A DNA stretch of 64,000 nucleotides from assembly GCA_025618425.1 (NCBI GenBank), contig CM046836.1, positions 21,851,215 through 21,915,214 of the forward strand, in the 5' to 3' direction. Below the pieces are notes generated by a model. The model worked only from the letters and a program-made list of their open reading frames with translations. It did no database searches and was not told where the DNA came from. Below, one piece after another: positions 45,620-59,205 of the stretch (its first letter is position 1; the number at the start of each line of letters is the position of its first letter). The position numbers and the translations under genes were made by a program. This stretch comes from Heliocidaris tuberculata. Its lineage: Eukaryota; Echinodermata; Echinoidea; Camarodonta; Echinometridae.

Positions 45620-48600
45620 CTTATGTATAGCACTTAACAATACTTCTCACTGTATCTTCAAGTGTTCAGGTTTGGCAGAGACTCATTCCATTTAATTGTT
45701 TGAGGAATCTACATGTACATGTATGTGGGCTTTGTATGCAAAATCTACCTAGTGGTAGTGATAAGTATGGGAGGGATTTTAGTGTGGAAACTGAAAATAT
45801 TAAGCCCAACAGTATCGGAGGAAGTCGAAACAAAGTTTTGCAACATCAAATATTCCTTGTATTCGGTGTATCACATAAAATTAAACCATTCAATATTACT
45901 GAAACATTATAGTGAATACAGAAGGCCATACTGGATATATACAAAACATACATGTATTGTACATGCAAATGCTCTACATTATATGTGTGCTTCGAGACTA
46001 GTCAACCAAGCAATAGTTTTAAATTGTAATACATGTATGTACAATGTATGAAACAACTAAAAAATAAAAAAAAAAGCACTATTGTCCTTTTTTGCCATGT
46101 CACCATATGCTTTTGTGGTGTATATTTATATATATATATATGTATATTACTGATATCTCTACTGTGAGATAGCACATTACATTTATGTATGAGACAGTTA
46201 ACCATTTCTTCATAAGATTATTACGTTGTGTAAAAGCATTGGCAAAATGACGATATTTAGGATATGCACTTTGACCTGAAACAAATTGTCAATACACATA
46301 ATAGAGACAATTTTACCCTTTAAATAATGCGCTCTCTGTTATTTGTCTTTGCTCTTTTAGGCAAAGTCCTTGGGACAGCCCGAAAAATTCAAGACTGAAC
46401 CATTGGTCAAAGTCTAACTAGAATAAGTGATTTTGATCCAAATAAGACACAACTAATCGGTATATTCAGGTCCATAAAACAAAGTTTTCATCATTTATTA
46501 AATCTGTCATATGTGCAATTCATTCTTATCGTACAAAAACAAGTACAGAAATTCACGCAAAACTTAGAGGAGTTTAGTCAATGTACAATGAATGGATATA
46601 TATATAGAATACGTTCCTATTTTCTAATTTTCTAAATTAGACAAAAAGAAATCTAGGGTTACTACATTTAGAATACCTTTGAAATATGTACAAGAGTAAA
46701 CTGAATACTTTTCTAGGAATGCTTACTTTTTGAGGGGTTTAACACAGGAATACAGCCCCAAAGTTATTTTCTTTGATTTTACTACAGGTAAATAAACTGC
46801 CTTGATAAAATTTAATTTCACAATATATCAACTTCTTGTGTACTAATAGTATACCAACTCTCTGAAATAACTGAATACAGTTTCATTAATGATTTAAATA
46901 ATACAATTTTTTGCTTTTTGCCATAAACCTCCCAATATTCTGTCAGTACATCTTTTATGAGAGCATGAGACATCACGATTTTGAAAACCACGAACAAAAT
47001 ATAATTTTCAGTATTCTCTCTCTTTCAGCATATTTTGAAGAAAAAACAAGAAACAACTGAGGTTTACATTCTTGGGGGTGGGGGGGGGGGGAATGAAACT
47101 TTTGGGAAAAAGTGGAATGAAATAAATATGTCATACTTATTTTTTCAGTCAAATAAACAAACTCCATAACTCGCTTTTTCAATTTAAATGGATGAATCAA
47201 GGTGCAAAATAGTCAGATATATCATGAGGGCTGCATAAATAATTTCATGGTTGGACGGATCAATCATATTGCCCCTTCAAATATCTTTTTCCAAAGTTGT
47301 GTACAAATCACATCTCCAAGATTCATTCTATATCAAAGATTTAAATATTCTCTTGAGTCTGGATGGATAAATAGCATCATATGATTTATGATAAAAATAA
47401 TCTACAACTGATTATTTTGTAAGCTATGGATTGCAAGATCAAAATGTACTTTGTGAGCACAGGAGAGGTTGGGAACACTTGTAGATGACCCCCATTCTCA
47501 GCATATATGAATAAAAACAATAGATGTTTGAAAAGAAAGGACTACATTTTCTAAATGGTACAGAGATCACAAGTTCATAACTACAAAGTACAAACTATAC
47601 AATTTTTGTAAATAGTGCCTATTGGGTTGACTAGCAATGTATATAATGAAGTCAGCAGATACAAGGATACAAGTAAAGGTAATCTTTTTCCATTTCTTCA
47701 TCCATCCATAATATAAATGGTTATTTTCACCAACAATGGATTGCACAAATTATGTACGTCATATCCACAGTGTTTTAAGAAATGAGTAAGCAAAAGTCTT
47801 ATTTTCTTTTTAATAATATTCAGTTAATAACTTAATAATACCCTTTCTCTTTTTTGAAACAAAAACATTTTCTACAGCATAACAAAAAGAGGTAACAACT
47901 TCTCTTCTTTCGTTACTCGTATCACAGGCTCTGTGTATCAAAATCTGTCCATCATGTCCAAGATATAAATAAAATTTGACTGTTTTCAAACCGACTGATT
48001 CCATTTCAAAGCCTCTCACACGGTCAAAATATCCTACATAATTGATTTTGTCTGGCAACAACAGAAAAGATGTCATAAAAGAATAAAAGACATGTACCTG
48101 GCTGGGTACATCAAAAAGAAAATTTTCATGTTCAAAGCAGACAGGTCCCTTTAAAAAGAATCTTGAGTTTTGGTAATGGGACTGCATTTTGAGAGAATTC
48201 TGAATATTTTTTTTTCATGCAGTATGTGGGTTGTTTAGACCAGCAAAATATAAAGAAAAGAAAACCAACTGAAATCACATTTGATGAAAAGTACAACTCA
48301 CATTAGCACTTATGAGACAGCGTGGTTTAGACTGCTTTAGCTTGATATTGCCATTTTTCCTTTGCTCATCAATCATGTATTATGCATTTTATATCAAATT
48401 TTGTTTGGTCAATATTTATATGTCATCTTGAAATACTCAGCATATGCTTGGTTTGATTCCATTGGCAAAAGTTTTCTTTTCCATCATTACCACAACTCAA
48501 GATTTACCGGCAACTCAGATTTTTCTCCCTAAATTGGCAGGACAATCGCATTTGCATCCCTTTTCTCAACATATTCTTTATATTATTTAAGAAAAGATCA
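45620..48600. other. Intergenic sequence between ATG12 and CFAP52
   Basis: AT-rich. Two weak items: an exon-like piece at 46362-46418 (plus) reading AKSLGQPEKFKTEPLVKV then stop after a strong pyrimidine tract and TTTTAG, and a 125-codon open frame at 47810-48187 (minus) of unknown nature, possibly in the CFAP52 3' UTR. A (TA)n run lies near 46120-46145. Confidence 0.35.
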
Positions 48601-48623
48601 AGTTTGTGATGCTGTCCGCATCC

Positions 48624-48782
48624 TCACTGATTGCATACCGAGGGGTACTTCCAGCGGAAGATTGAGCCATCTTTGCTGACGCTGATGATGTACTGCTGAA
48701 GAGGACAGATACGCAGGCGTTTGATTTCGCTGCAGTGACCAACACCAACACTGGTCACAGTACCCTCCTCGTAATGCCACAC
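48624..48782 (-). CDS. CFAP52: CFAP52 coding exon 13 (C-terminus)
   Basis: Acceptor CCCATTCAG; encodes VWHYEEGTVTSVGVGH, LRICPLQQYIISVSKDGSI and FRWKYP, six further residues and TGA. This is the usual CFAP52 end. Confidence 0.95.
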   Translation of the reverse strand: MWHYEEGTVTSVGVGHCSEIKRLRICPLQQYIISVSKDGSIFRWKYPSVCNQ

Positions 48783-51700
48783 CTGAATGGGGGAGGGGGG
48801 GGGGGACATAAAAAAAAATTATTAGCATGTCATAATGATCCCAGCTTGTTTAAATCATTGACAGGGATTTCTATATTACGGCTAAATAGAAATAATATTT
48901 TGCTTGTATTGGCACAGTAGTCAAACATGCTGATATAAATGAAATGAATGGAAATTATATTATTAAAAAGTTTTAAAATTTCCAACTCGCAAGTTGGCAA
49001 AGCTTGCAAGAGAGACCATAGAATTGCTGATTTCTGTTTAATCAAAAGTCGGTGTCTCTTAAAAATGACAGTATTAGGTATGAAATTGCTCAAATAAGAA
49101 AATCAATATCCAGCTACTTGTCTGGGTTTGTTGGTGATCCATCACATACAGATAGTTACCACAAGAGATAGAAGAGAAGAGGTAGTTGTGACATGCATAT
49201 GTGCACTCGTTCATTGGTCAAATTCATGGAACACCAAATAATTTCCGCCCATAGAGACTCTATGCGGGAGGAGCTGTTAAGAGATCTGCAAATTAACCTT
49301 TGAACACACAAGCATGTGCTTGTCACGGCCATCTCTCTTCTACTAGCTCTGGTTAACCACTGCAAGCACATTACACTGTACCTTGATCAGAGAATCGTCG
49401 CCACCGGTTACAAAGAACTTGCCGTCACTAGAGATGTCCATAGCATTGACGGCACCTCCCCTGGATCCCTCCACCTCACGGATCTGACTGGCATCCCCAA
49501 CCTGCCAGTATGCAATCTGAAAGCAAGAGAGAAACAAAGGATGGAAGGGCGAGTTCTTTGTTGGTCACTGAATGTGGCTCAGGTCATGCACATGTGGCAC
49601 AGAATACTGCCTGAAATTTCCATACAGCATGCACAACTGCCGGGCTACAATTTGCTAGGCATTTTATTTTCTTCTCTCTACCCAGGTGAATAAATGGATA
49701 CCCTGTTGAGCGCACCTGTCACTGTGGTTTGAATAATCATATGCCTGTGACATGGCGACTGGCTGGAATGCTCCCAAGACAATGGAGAGTGTTCACTGCG
49801 AGTACGGAATTGTTATTGAATCCAATAATTAAGTTATCATACACTGTCACTTTTATCGTACAATGAGTACTTTGACTGGTTGAAGAGAAGGTTGATTTCT
49901 GGTAAGTGTGAAAAATACTTTTTGAAAATAATTTTACCTTCTTTTATACCTACGTGAAAGAATATCATAACAGCAATGCTACTTTGATGAAAAGGATTTC
50001 TTCTGAAAATGTCTCATATTCCACAATGAAGAAATACCTGTAGATCAAAATTTGGGACCAAATTCTGATGCAACAACATGTGTGTTGTTGCATCTGTGTG
50101 CTGTGCTTTATAATGTACTTTTTGTGTAATTTGCAGCAAAACTGAATCAATTTATTATGATTTTTAAGATTCCAAAAGCACAAAATATACAATGCTTCTT
50201 CTGTACTACAAAACCTTCATTTCCCAATAGCGTCTTGCATGATGCAATCACATGGCTAGAACTCAACTGTATCTTTAACTGTAACTGGAAAATCCCATTG
50301 TAGAAAATAATCATCATCATTATCAATTTTGGATTCATAAATCTCACCTTTCTGTCTGTTCCACTAGTAATGATCTGGTTCTGCTCAGCACTGTAGCATA
50401 CGCACCTGAACAAGGTGGTGGCAAACACAACCTGGCTGCGTACAAAGTTACTAGCAGATAAAAATAAGCAAAAAAAAAAGAAAAATTAATACTCGTGACG
50501 GTGAAAAATGAAATTTGACAACACATGAACAGCACAATGTACGCCAATTAGAAGTGGGTGTGATCTTTTTCTGCAATTTTTGCTATTTCTTCTCATGTAT
50601 TCTGTAAATCATAACATTTAAAAAAAAGATTTAAAAAAAAGAATGCCAAAACATTACCATAAGGTAACACTACTCTGATAACTGGTATAGTTTTGGATCT
50701 AATCCTATTGCATTTTTTTTCCAAAATCTAGTTGCAGTTTAGATTGAGAGGTTTGCAACCTTGAAAGGTTGGTCACAACCAGTCGTGCACTTCCTTGCGT
50801 GTGGTCTGTCACAGATTTCGCAGAAAATCCTTGCGTTGCACGCAAGAGTCTGCATGTTTTATCCCCAAGCACGCAGGAGCACGCAGAACAGGCAATGAGG
50901 CTGTTGGACATGTTCAACAATCATGGCTTTAAACAGTGCTGTGACATGTCACGCTTTGGTTGCATGTCGGTTGCACGATACCCAGGGATGCCACTAGGAC
51001 TGCTCAAAAAAGTAGAAAAGGATCAGGGGTCTGGGGGCGGAGCCCCCAATTGGGTCCAGGAACAGCGCCCCGGTGGGGGTGCAAGGGGGCAAAGCCACCT
51101 TGAAGCTAGAGCTTTTTCGATCTGATATTCGTCTGTCAGCTCCCCTTGTTAGAGATAGATTTCATCGATAGACTCTCCAGTGCGACGCACCCTCCCAAAA
51201 CTGAACAGCAGACTACACAAATTTCCACATGTGGGACTTACATCGTTTAATGATGCAACAACTCCACTTTGCTGCAAACACGGGCTAAAATGTTTGTTTC
51301 CTTCCTTTCCCTGTAATATTCCATGATGATGACATTTTTCCCCGGATTTTTCCTCAACAGCTGTATATTATCCATGAAAATACCAGAGCTCCGATTCCAC
51401 GCGATCAAGCATCGCATGCTTAATTACACACACGCAGATACAGTATGCATTACATGTGCAGCGCGACCGCGCGCGCGCACGCATGGTTGTTAGGTCGTTA
51501 CACATAACATACATGCAGCATGCACGTACGGAATGAGGTGAAAGAGAGACATCGCAAGAAAGAGACAAGGAAAGAAAATGATCAGTTGGCAGGTATATCG
51601 AGAGGCAGCCAGAATGAGAGATGGAAAGAGAGTCTTATCCGAAAAAGTCGGAAGTTCGACGGACGTCGGAAAAAGTCGGAAATGTGGCATCCCTGGATAC

Positions 51701-53098
51701 CTGTACGAGGCTGTATCTTCGCCTCAAGAGTTCTTGCAGGTAAGAGGGAGTATGCTAATGAGGAGGGTGCAAAATGCCCAAGAAGAGATGTAGAGAGATG
51801 CATGACTGGTTGTGACCATGACAAACGATGGACGTACGAATCGCAAGAGTTGGCACACAGCTGATTGCAGCTGCGGACACACACATGCAAAAACATGCAC
51901 GATCAGTTGTGATCATAGCATTAGGCTACAGTTATATAACACATGCTCCGGTGACAACTGCTCCGGGGTCAATGTCCTAGACTAACCAAATTCTTAACTA
52001 CAACCATGACCCCAAACACTATACATGTAACCCTAAGCCTCAGTCGAATCTAATACTCAATTACACCCCAAACCCTGACCCTATGTCTTTGACAAAATAA
52101 AGCCTCGAGTAGTTGTCACCACAGCATCTGTTGGAGTACAATGTATCATGCTTACTGAAGATCCCAGATGATGCAGGTTCCGTCGGTGCTGGCACTGACG
52201 CACTCGGTGTCTTTACTGTTGACCCTGACAAAGGTCACCACACCCTTGTGCTCTTTCAGGGTCTGTCGGAGTGTCTGTTTCTTAGGAGAAATATCCCATA
52301 CACGAACCTATCAAAAGAAAGAAATATTATTGTAAAATAGAATAGGGTACCTATAAGCATTGGTGTAGATATAGGGGAAACAAGAAAAGAGAGCAAGGAT
52401 GGTCAGAAGTTCTCCTACTTGGTTTTTCTGTATTAAGCAACAATGGTAAGAATTTTTTTGTACCTCACATGATTTTCAATATACCATCCTTTGACCTGTT
52501 GAAGAAATCAACAATAGCAGAAGTTTTTCTACCATACATTATTTTCAGAATACCTCCTTAACTTTTTGAGAAAGCAGTAATAGCAAAAAGAGTGATCATT
52601 CACCAATGAACAACAAAAATAGATTCTTACCGAACCCTCTCCTCCTCCACTGATGATACGCTTGCTATTACTGGTGACTGCCAGTGCGGTCACCTCTTTG
52701 TTATGGGCGTCAGCAATCTCGTACAGCAGCTTGCCAGACTGGGGCAGGAAACTACGAATCTTGTTATCATTCCAGGCTAGGTAAGGTCAGGGAGGAGAGG
52801 AAAAGAAGGAGGGATGCAGAGGTTATGATTATTATGCTTTGCATCTTCTCCATGCTAATTATTTCTCAATTATCATCATCTACTATCAGCAGCCTTAGCA
52901 GCAGCATCATCATCATCATCATCATCATCATCATTATAAGCATCATATTGTCAGTCTTCACCATAATCTTATCATTATCATCACTGAAATCAACATCATC
53001 ATCAGCACCATTATCATTAACATCATCTTCGCCATTGTCATTATCATTATCACCATAATCATCATTCTCCTCCTACTCATAATCATCATCATCATCAA

Positions 53099-53147
<49 letters not shown>

Positions 53148-56100
53148 TCATATTTTACAGGTTCACCTTGCTAAATCCCGGCAATAATAGCCAGTTCTAA
53201 AAATGCAAAACATCAAAACATTTGTATTTCCAAAATGGCGCCGGTGTATTACCTGAAACAATGCTCTTTCCGTCAGGCATCAGGCAGACGGCATAGCACT
53301 CCATATTAGGGACGTTGATGCGGATGAGTTCAGTACAGGTTTCTGTCTCCCACACTCTGATGTCATTCTTGGAGCTTGTCACAAAGAGTTTAGAGCAACC
53401 ACTGGTATAAAGAAAGAAACCTTGGAATTATGTCATATATCGGTGGAATAAAAGAAAAGCAAAAGATGTTATACAGGAGATATATCTAACTAGATGAATG
53501 CCACTGCGTCTCCAATATGCCTCCAATGACATTCAATTGAGCTACGACAAATGGAATGATCAATTTATCATTTGACATCATTGCATCATGAACCCAAACT
53601 CTCCCCAAAGAATTGACAAATCAAAATCCATACAAGTCCATAAAAGAGTGCTGATTTTTTATCAATTTTCAATATAGTTTCTGTTCTTGTACCATTATGT
53701 AAGAAACAAGACGTGCATTGAAATGACAAAATTTTCACTGGTGCCTATTTGGAGAAAATTAATAGGGCTACTTAATTTAGGCTTTAAAGATCATGTCATG
53801 GAGAACACAAAGTAATCCCAGGGCTATTTTCTTGTTGGCTAAGTGCAATAAATATGCATAGAATTGTAACCTTCTCTGAGAAACAGTGGTGCATGTAAAT
53901 TTGATTACACACTATCTTTCTACCTTTTCACAAGTCCCATCGAACAGGTCACAAATCGGGACACTCCAAAATTTGATAGTTTTTGGTGTTAGAGTGATTA
54001 TATCAACTTACCAGGGAAAGGCGATATCATTGACCTCATCGTAATGACATGTCCTGGTCATCTCATAGCTGAATTCTGCGAAGTTGAAGCGATAGATGTG
54101 TGAATTGGATGTCCCAACATAGAACTGTAACAGAAAGAAATGTAGGAAAAGGTAAATGAGTATCATCAGTGAGGCGTCATAGACAAGGTTGGCTCTCATC
54201 TATCATTACTTTTTTAAAAACACAGTCCTGTATCGTACTAAAGCATGCTAATTCTCCATATCACTTATAGCAAATATTAATCCATAGTGCATTTGCAGCA
54301 GCGGCATTCTGCATGACCTGATGTCAGACCAACTTCAGGTTTATACTTTGGTACATATAATTTACATGATTTTTCTTTTCAGATTTCGCCATATAAGATA
54401 TTTTTGAAGAACACTGCAGGAAATAAGATGGAAAACGAAAGAAAATGAGTCCCATGAATAGATTAAGAAAATTTGGTCCACACCTTTGCTTGCATCTGTT
54501 TGAATTCATTGGCTTTGAATACTGAAATTTACATTGATCTTTCGAAACTACTAAGAAATTATATTTGCAAAACAATTTGCGAAGAAAACGTATTATAGAT
54601 GAAAAATTAGCAAAGAATGATTGACCAAATAGTCTTCACACATATGCATAAAATAGTTCGCTGATATTTTGCTTGTTTACAAAACATCTACTGCATGATG
54701 AATAATTTAGAATTACTTTAAAGACATTGCCTTCTCTAAATGAAATTTTATTACCAGAACTCAAGATTTGCTTAAAGTTGAAGAATTTATTGATGAAAGC
54801 TATCTTACCTGATGCCCCTGTCCTCTTAGAGTAAGGGAGGTAATATTACCAGCCTTGTCAATTTTCTTCTTCCTAGAAAAGATAACAAAAAAAGAGAAAG
54901 AGATATGTTTAAATCAAAGAATTAAAAGAAAAACAGAAAAATTTGATAACAAAATGATAGTGAAAAACAACCTTTATTATGATGTAGCTGTTTCTATCTC
55001 AGGCATGCCCAGCATTGCCAACAGAGAATGTGCAATGGCATGTGGTTCTAATGTATACAAGTAGATGTGAATCTAGCTACATGTACTTGAAGAGGGACAG
55101 AAACAAATCTTTAGCTTACAAAAACAAGTTATGAAACAAGGGCCAATGTCACCATAGTATCTGATAAAAAGCAGATTCGTCAAATTGGCAACAATACTCA
55201 CTTGATGATCTTGAGTTTGTCATCCACAAACTTCACGTGGGCCACAGTGCCGTCTCCAGTCCCGAGGAGAATGGTACCGTCTTTGACAAGGACCAGCGAC
55301 GTCACACCCATCCCAAAGAGGTCCTTCTGAGGGCCAGAGCAGCTTAGCATCTTAGTGCTAGCAATGATCCTAAGGACATCACCTGTTGTGGTGGCACAGT
55401 AGAAGTAGTCATCCTGGGACGCTACCTGTATGAGTCATCATCGATAGTGATAACAATAATAACTATAATACATGTACCTAACATTTGATACTGCACTTAA
55501 TATTTTGCATTTCTACACAAGTGGGAACGTCATGGACTGGTGGTTAAACTTTCTGCCATGATGGTGTGTCCTTTGACGAGGCATTTTTTTCTCAAGGTGT
55601 CAATCTTGACCTATGTGTGAAATGTGTACTTACATGGAGCAGGATATATTTCTTTTAACCCTAAAAAGGCCGGATTATTTTGGCGCTCTCTCTCTGCAAC
55701 TTGGCACACAGATAGAATATCTTTTAAGGAATAACCCTCTTAAGTTTCATATCTACATCTCAAACTTTTTTTTGAATTATTGCTAATTGATTATTTACAA
55801 ATTTGCGAATTGACAATTCTGCATTGTGTAATATACACATGGAGAAATTACGATTTTGGTTGCGTCGATCAAATCAATTTTATAAATTTGGTATCAAAAG
55901 ATGCGTAAGACTATGGGCAATAAAGTCATGAAAGATCGCAGCGCAAAAGAATTATCCTCAAACATATCGTGGTGGGGGGGGGGGGGGCTGATAACGGCTT
56001 CCAAAGCTAAACCTAGGGACTATGTTTTCCCTTTATTTCACATGACTTGGACCTAGTAACAGGTTAAGGGATAAGAATACAGGCCTTTGTAATCACCAGG

Positions 56101-59100
56101 GTCACACTACTGCTTCATGCACCACCTTCCATCTCATTGCATTTGTACAAAATTCCATACTTACCACAATACACTTGACGATTCGTTTGAGCTGTCCCAA
56201 TGATACATCGGTGGGTCTGATCTTGCGATTCTCAACATCTAGATCCCAGACACGCAATGTACGACTGAAATACAATGTCAACAGGAACAAAAAGCAATAT
56301 TAGATGACTGTGTAGTACTGATCATCAATTTCACATAGGTTGCCAGACCCTCAACTCAAATATGATTTCATATGTACTGACAGAGGAGATCAGTCTGGTT
56401 AATCATTTCTATTTTGTGCATGTAAGTTCCAAAAATGTTCTCCCACTGCATCAATTATATTAAATTCAGAAGTAGTCAGGGGGGGGGGGGGGGGGTGTTC
56501 TCCTTTCCCTCTATATTGCCAGTCCAATCATTTTTCCATTCCCTCTTTCAGGAGACAAGCGTCCAAGAAATAGGAAAGGTTGAATTTGATCTTTGTTTTT
56601 GTTTTAAAAGAGCCCTATTGTCATTTCATCACTCAACTCAAAGGGGAAAAAACAGATCTCAATATAACAGTGGGTAAAAGGAGTAAAACCTTATTGCACA
56701 GGTTTTTACCTATAGTCTTGAAACTATCAGAGTGAAAAATATGAAATCTGAAATATCAGATCCTGAGGTTTGTCATACATGATTGCAGTGGTGGCTATGT
56801 CAAAATTATCAAGAAACATTTGGGTGATTTCACAGTCGGTGTTGGTGTTTGCCGCAAAATCATGATCTAACACCGACTATGAAATGAGAATAAAATCAGT
56901 CAGTGTTAGGTGTTGACCTCTGATTTTCTGACATAGTTGCGGTTGCCGGTGTTTAATTTTTGTCAAATGTTGTCTGCTGAACCGAGCTCGGCAAAAGGTG
57001 TTTAATTTAATGTACAAAATTCTGTTCACTAACACTATATCCCTAGGGATTAAGAAATTTTCATTTCACGTTCGGTGTTGGTGTTGGTGTTGATGTTGCT
57101 ACTTGAATGCTTGGATGTAGGAAATTATGGCAATTAGCCATGAGAAATAAAGTCAGTAGGCATCATTTAAAGTGTAATTTTACAGGTGTTATGAGGTAGT
57201 ATGTTCATATAGGTCTGAAATTAAATCTAGGCCAACATTTAGTCTAACGTTCGATCTAGAGCACACAGAAAGGAACTACCTTTACTTTTTAAAGGGGCGG
57301 AAGGAGTGAATAAAAAATCTTATTTTGTTTTCAGATAGATATGGTAAATATGATGCTAGATATTCAGTAGTAAAAGACCGAGAGAATCCACATTATTTAC
57401 TAGCTCTAAATCAACAATCACAATACAAAAGTTATGAAACTTCTCGGCTAATCTGAGCCAATGCCCAAAATTTGGCTGTTTGCCATGTACACGCTGCGCC
57501 GTCTGATCCAGCGTCTAGCTGCATTAGCTACCACAGCAGTTTTTTTGCTGCAAGTGAGAAACTCTAGAGAAATCAAATCTAGACTTACTGTTCCCGTCAA
57601 TACTATCCATTCCTGTGAAGTTTCTTACCGGTCTCTAGATCAATTAAGGATTGCTTTTAGAATTACCGGACTACTCGTGAAATTTTACGCTATTCTAGAC
57701 TAATAATTCGAAGTTGTTAGGATATCGGTATCGGCTCCTTAATCTGAACAGCGGTGTTGGAGCTCGATTTTAGGAGAATTTTTGCTCTAAACACCAACAC
57801 CGAACGTGAAATCACCCATTTAGCTTTCTACATACACAGAGTTTGATCACTGCATATATGTTTTAATGGTTTTTGAGAATCCCAGTATGACACCCATGGG
57901 GTAAACTCAGTTAAGTATGGCTAAACATCCAGTTGGAAAGCAGATCGGTGGCTAAAGGCCACCGCACACCTTACGATCGGTCTGCGATCCGATTTCAGAA
58001 GAAAATGTAATATCATTTGACAAATCATTTAAAAACGAAAAATATTTTTGATTGAGGGTCTGAATAGTCATACAGATTTTAAAAATCGATAATACGGCCT
58101 TTGCCGAGTTTTCTATAGTCGGTGGAATGGCCAAATCAGCTCCGAGTCGTAGTGACGTCACAGAAATCGTACGACTGCCTACGATTTGAAACCAATCTTG
58201 CCCCTATTCCCTGTAGAAAGCTGACAGCTCACCCAAACCCTATGTTTAGTATACATATTACTTTTCAGAACCTGAATAGGGTAGATTTCATTTGTTAAAA
58301 TGCCAATATTTAATGCCATAGCGATTTATTTCACAAATCGGATCGCAGACCGATCGTAAGGTGTGCGGTGGCCTTAAGACTTACTCTCCTCCTGAGAAAA
58401 ATAAGTAATCGCTCTGGTTGGCTGCTGCGACACAGTACGTGGTCCCTGCGCTCTTTACGGCCGCCTCTGACCCGCACACTGCTTCTTTTTTCTTGACGTC
58501 CCAGATCACGATGGCACCATCATCTTGACCTCCCAGAGACATAAGGTAGAGGTCGTTGGGTGAAAAGGCTAGATCTTGAACTTTGACCTTGTGAAGGTCT
58601 AGCTTGCAGTGGACTGCACGATTCTCGTAGTCCCAGACAATGATCATGGCCTGCAGGTGAAGACATAATACACATGATTTAATTTCCAGTTCCCCAGAAG
58701 AGGTAAAGTATAGTTTTGGTTAGTTACCCAAATTTTTTGTAAAGTTTCTTTTAAGTAGCGAGAAACTGACAAATGTAAACTTTTGTGAATACATTTTCTT
58801 CCTCCTTAAATTGAATACTGAACAAATAAAAGACGTAAATTAATGTGACTGAATCAATCAATCAAATAACGCATGACTCATCCTTTGCATTCTTCACCTA
58901 TGATGATAAATATTACACTTTTTTTCTCTGGATGAAGGCTCTCTTCATCAAAAACATTTCTTGTCCTCAAGAAAAAATATTAGATTTTGTTTTGTTTTGT
59001 TTGTTTTTGTTCTTGTTGTTTTGGGATTTTTGGGGGGTCTTGTTTTTGTTTTTGTTTGTTTGTTTCGTTTTTTTGTTTTTTTGTTTTTTTTTGTTTTGTG

Positions 59101-59165
59101 TTTTTTGTTTTTTTGTTTTTTGTTTTGTTTTGTTTGTTTTTTTTTTGTTTTTTTTTTTGTTTTTG

Positions 59166-59205
<40 letters not shown>

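Noticed and set aside
47810..48187. 125-codon minus-strand open frame as a gene
   Set aside because: Plausible composition but no homologue recognised and it lies just beyond the CFAP52 stop, likely 3' UTR or intergenic.
51950..52090. CCCTAA-like sequence as interstitial telomere
   Set aside because: Only imperfect AACCCTAA pieces inside an inverted-repeat remnant; no regular TTAGGG array.
52958..53146. Poly-Met open frame
   Set aside because: Translation of the ATC microsatellite.
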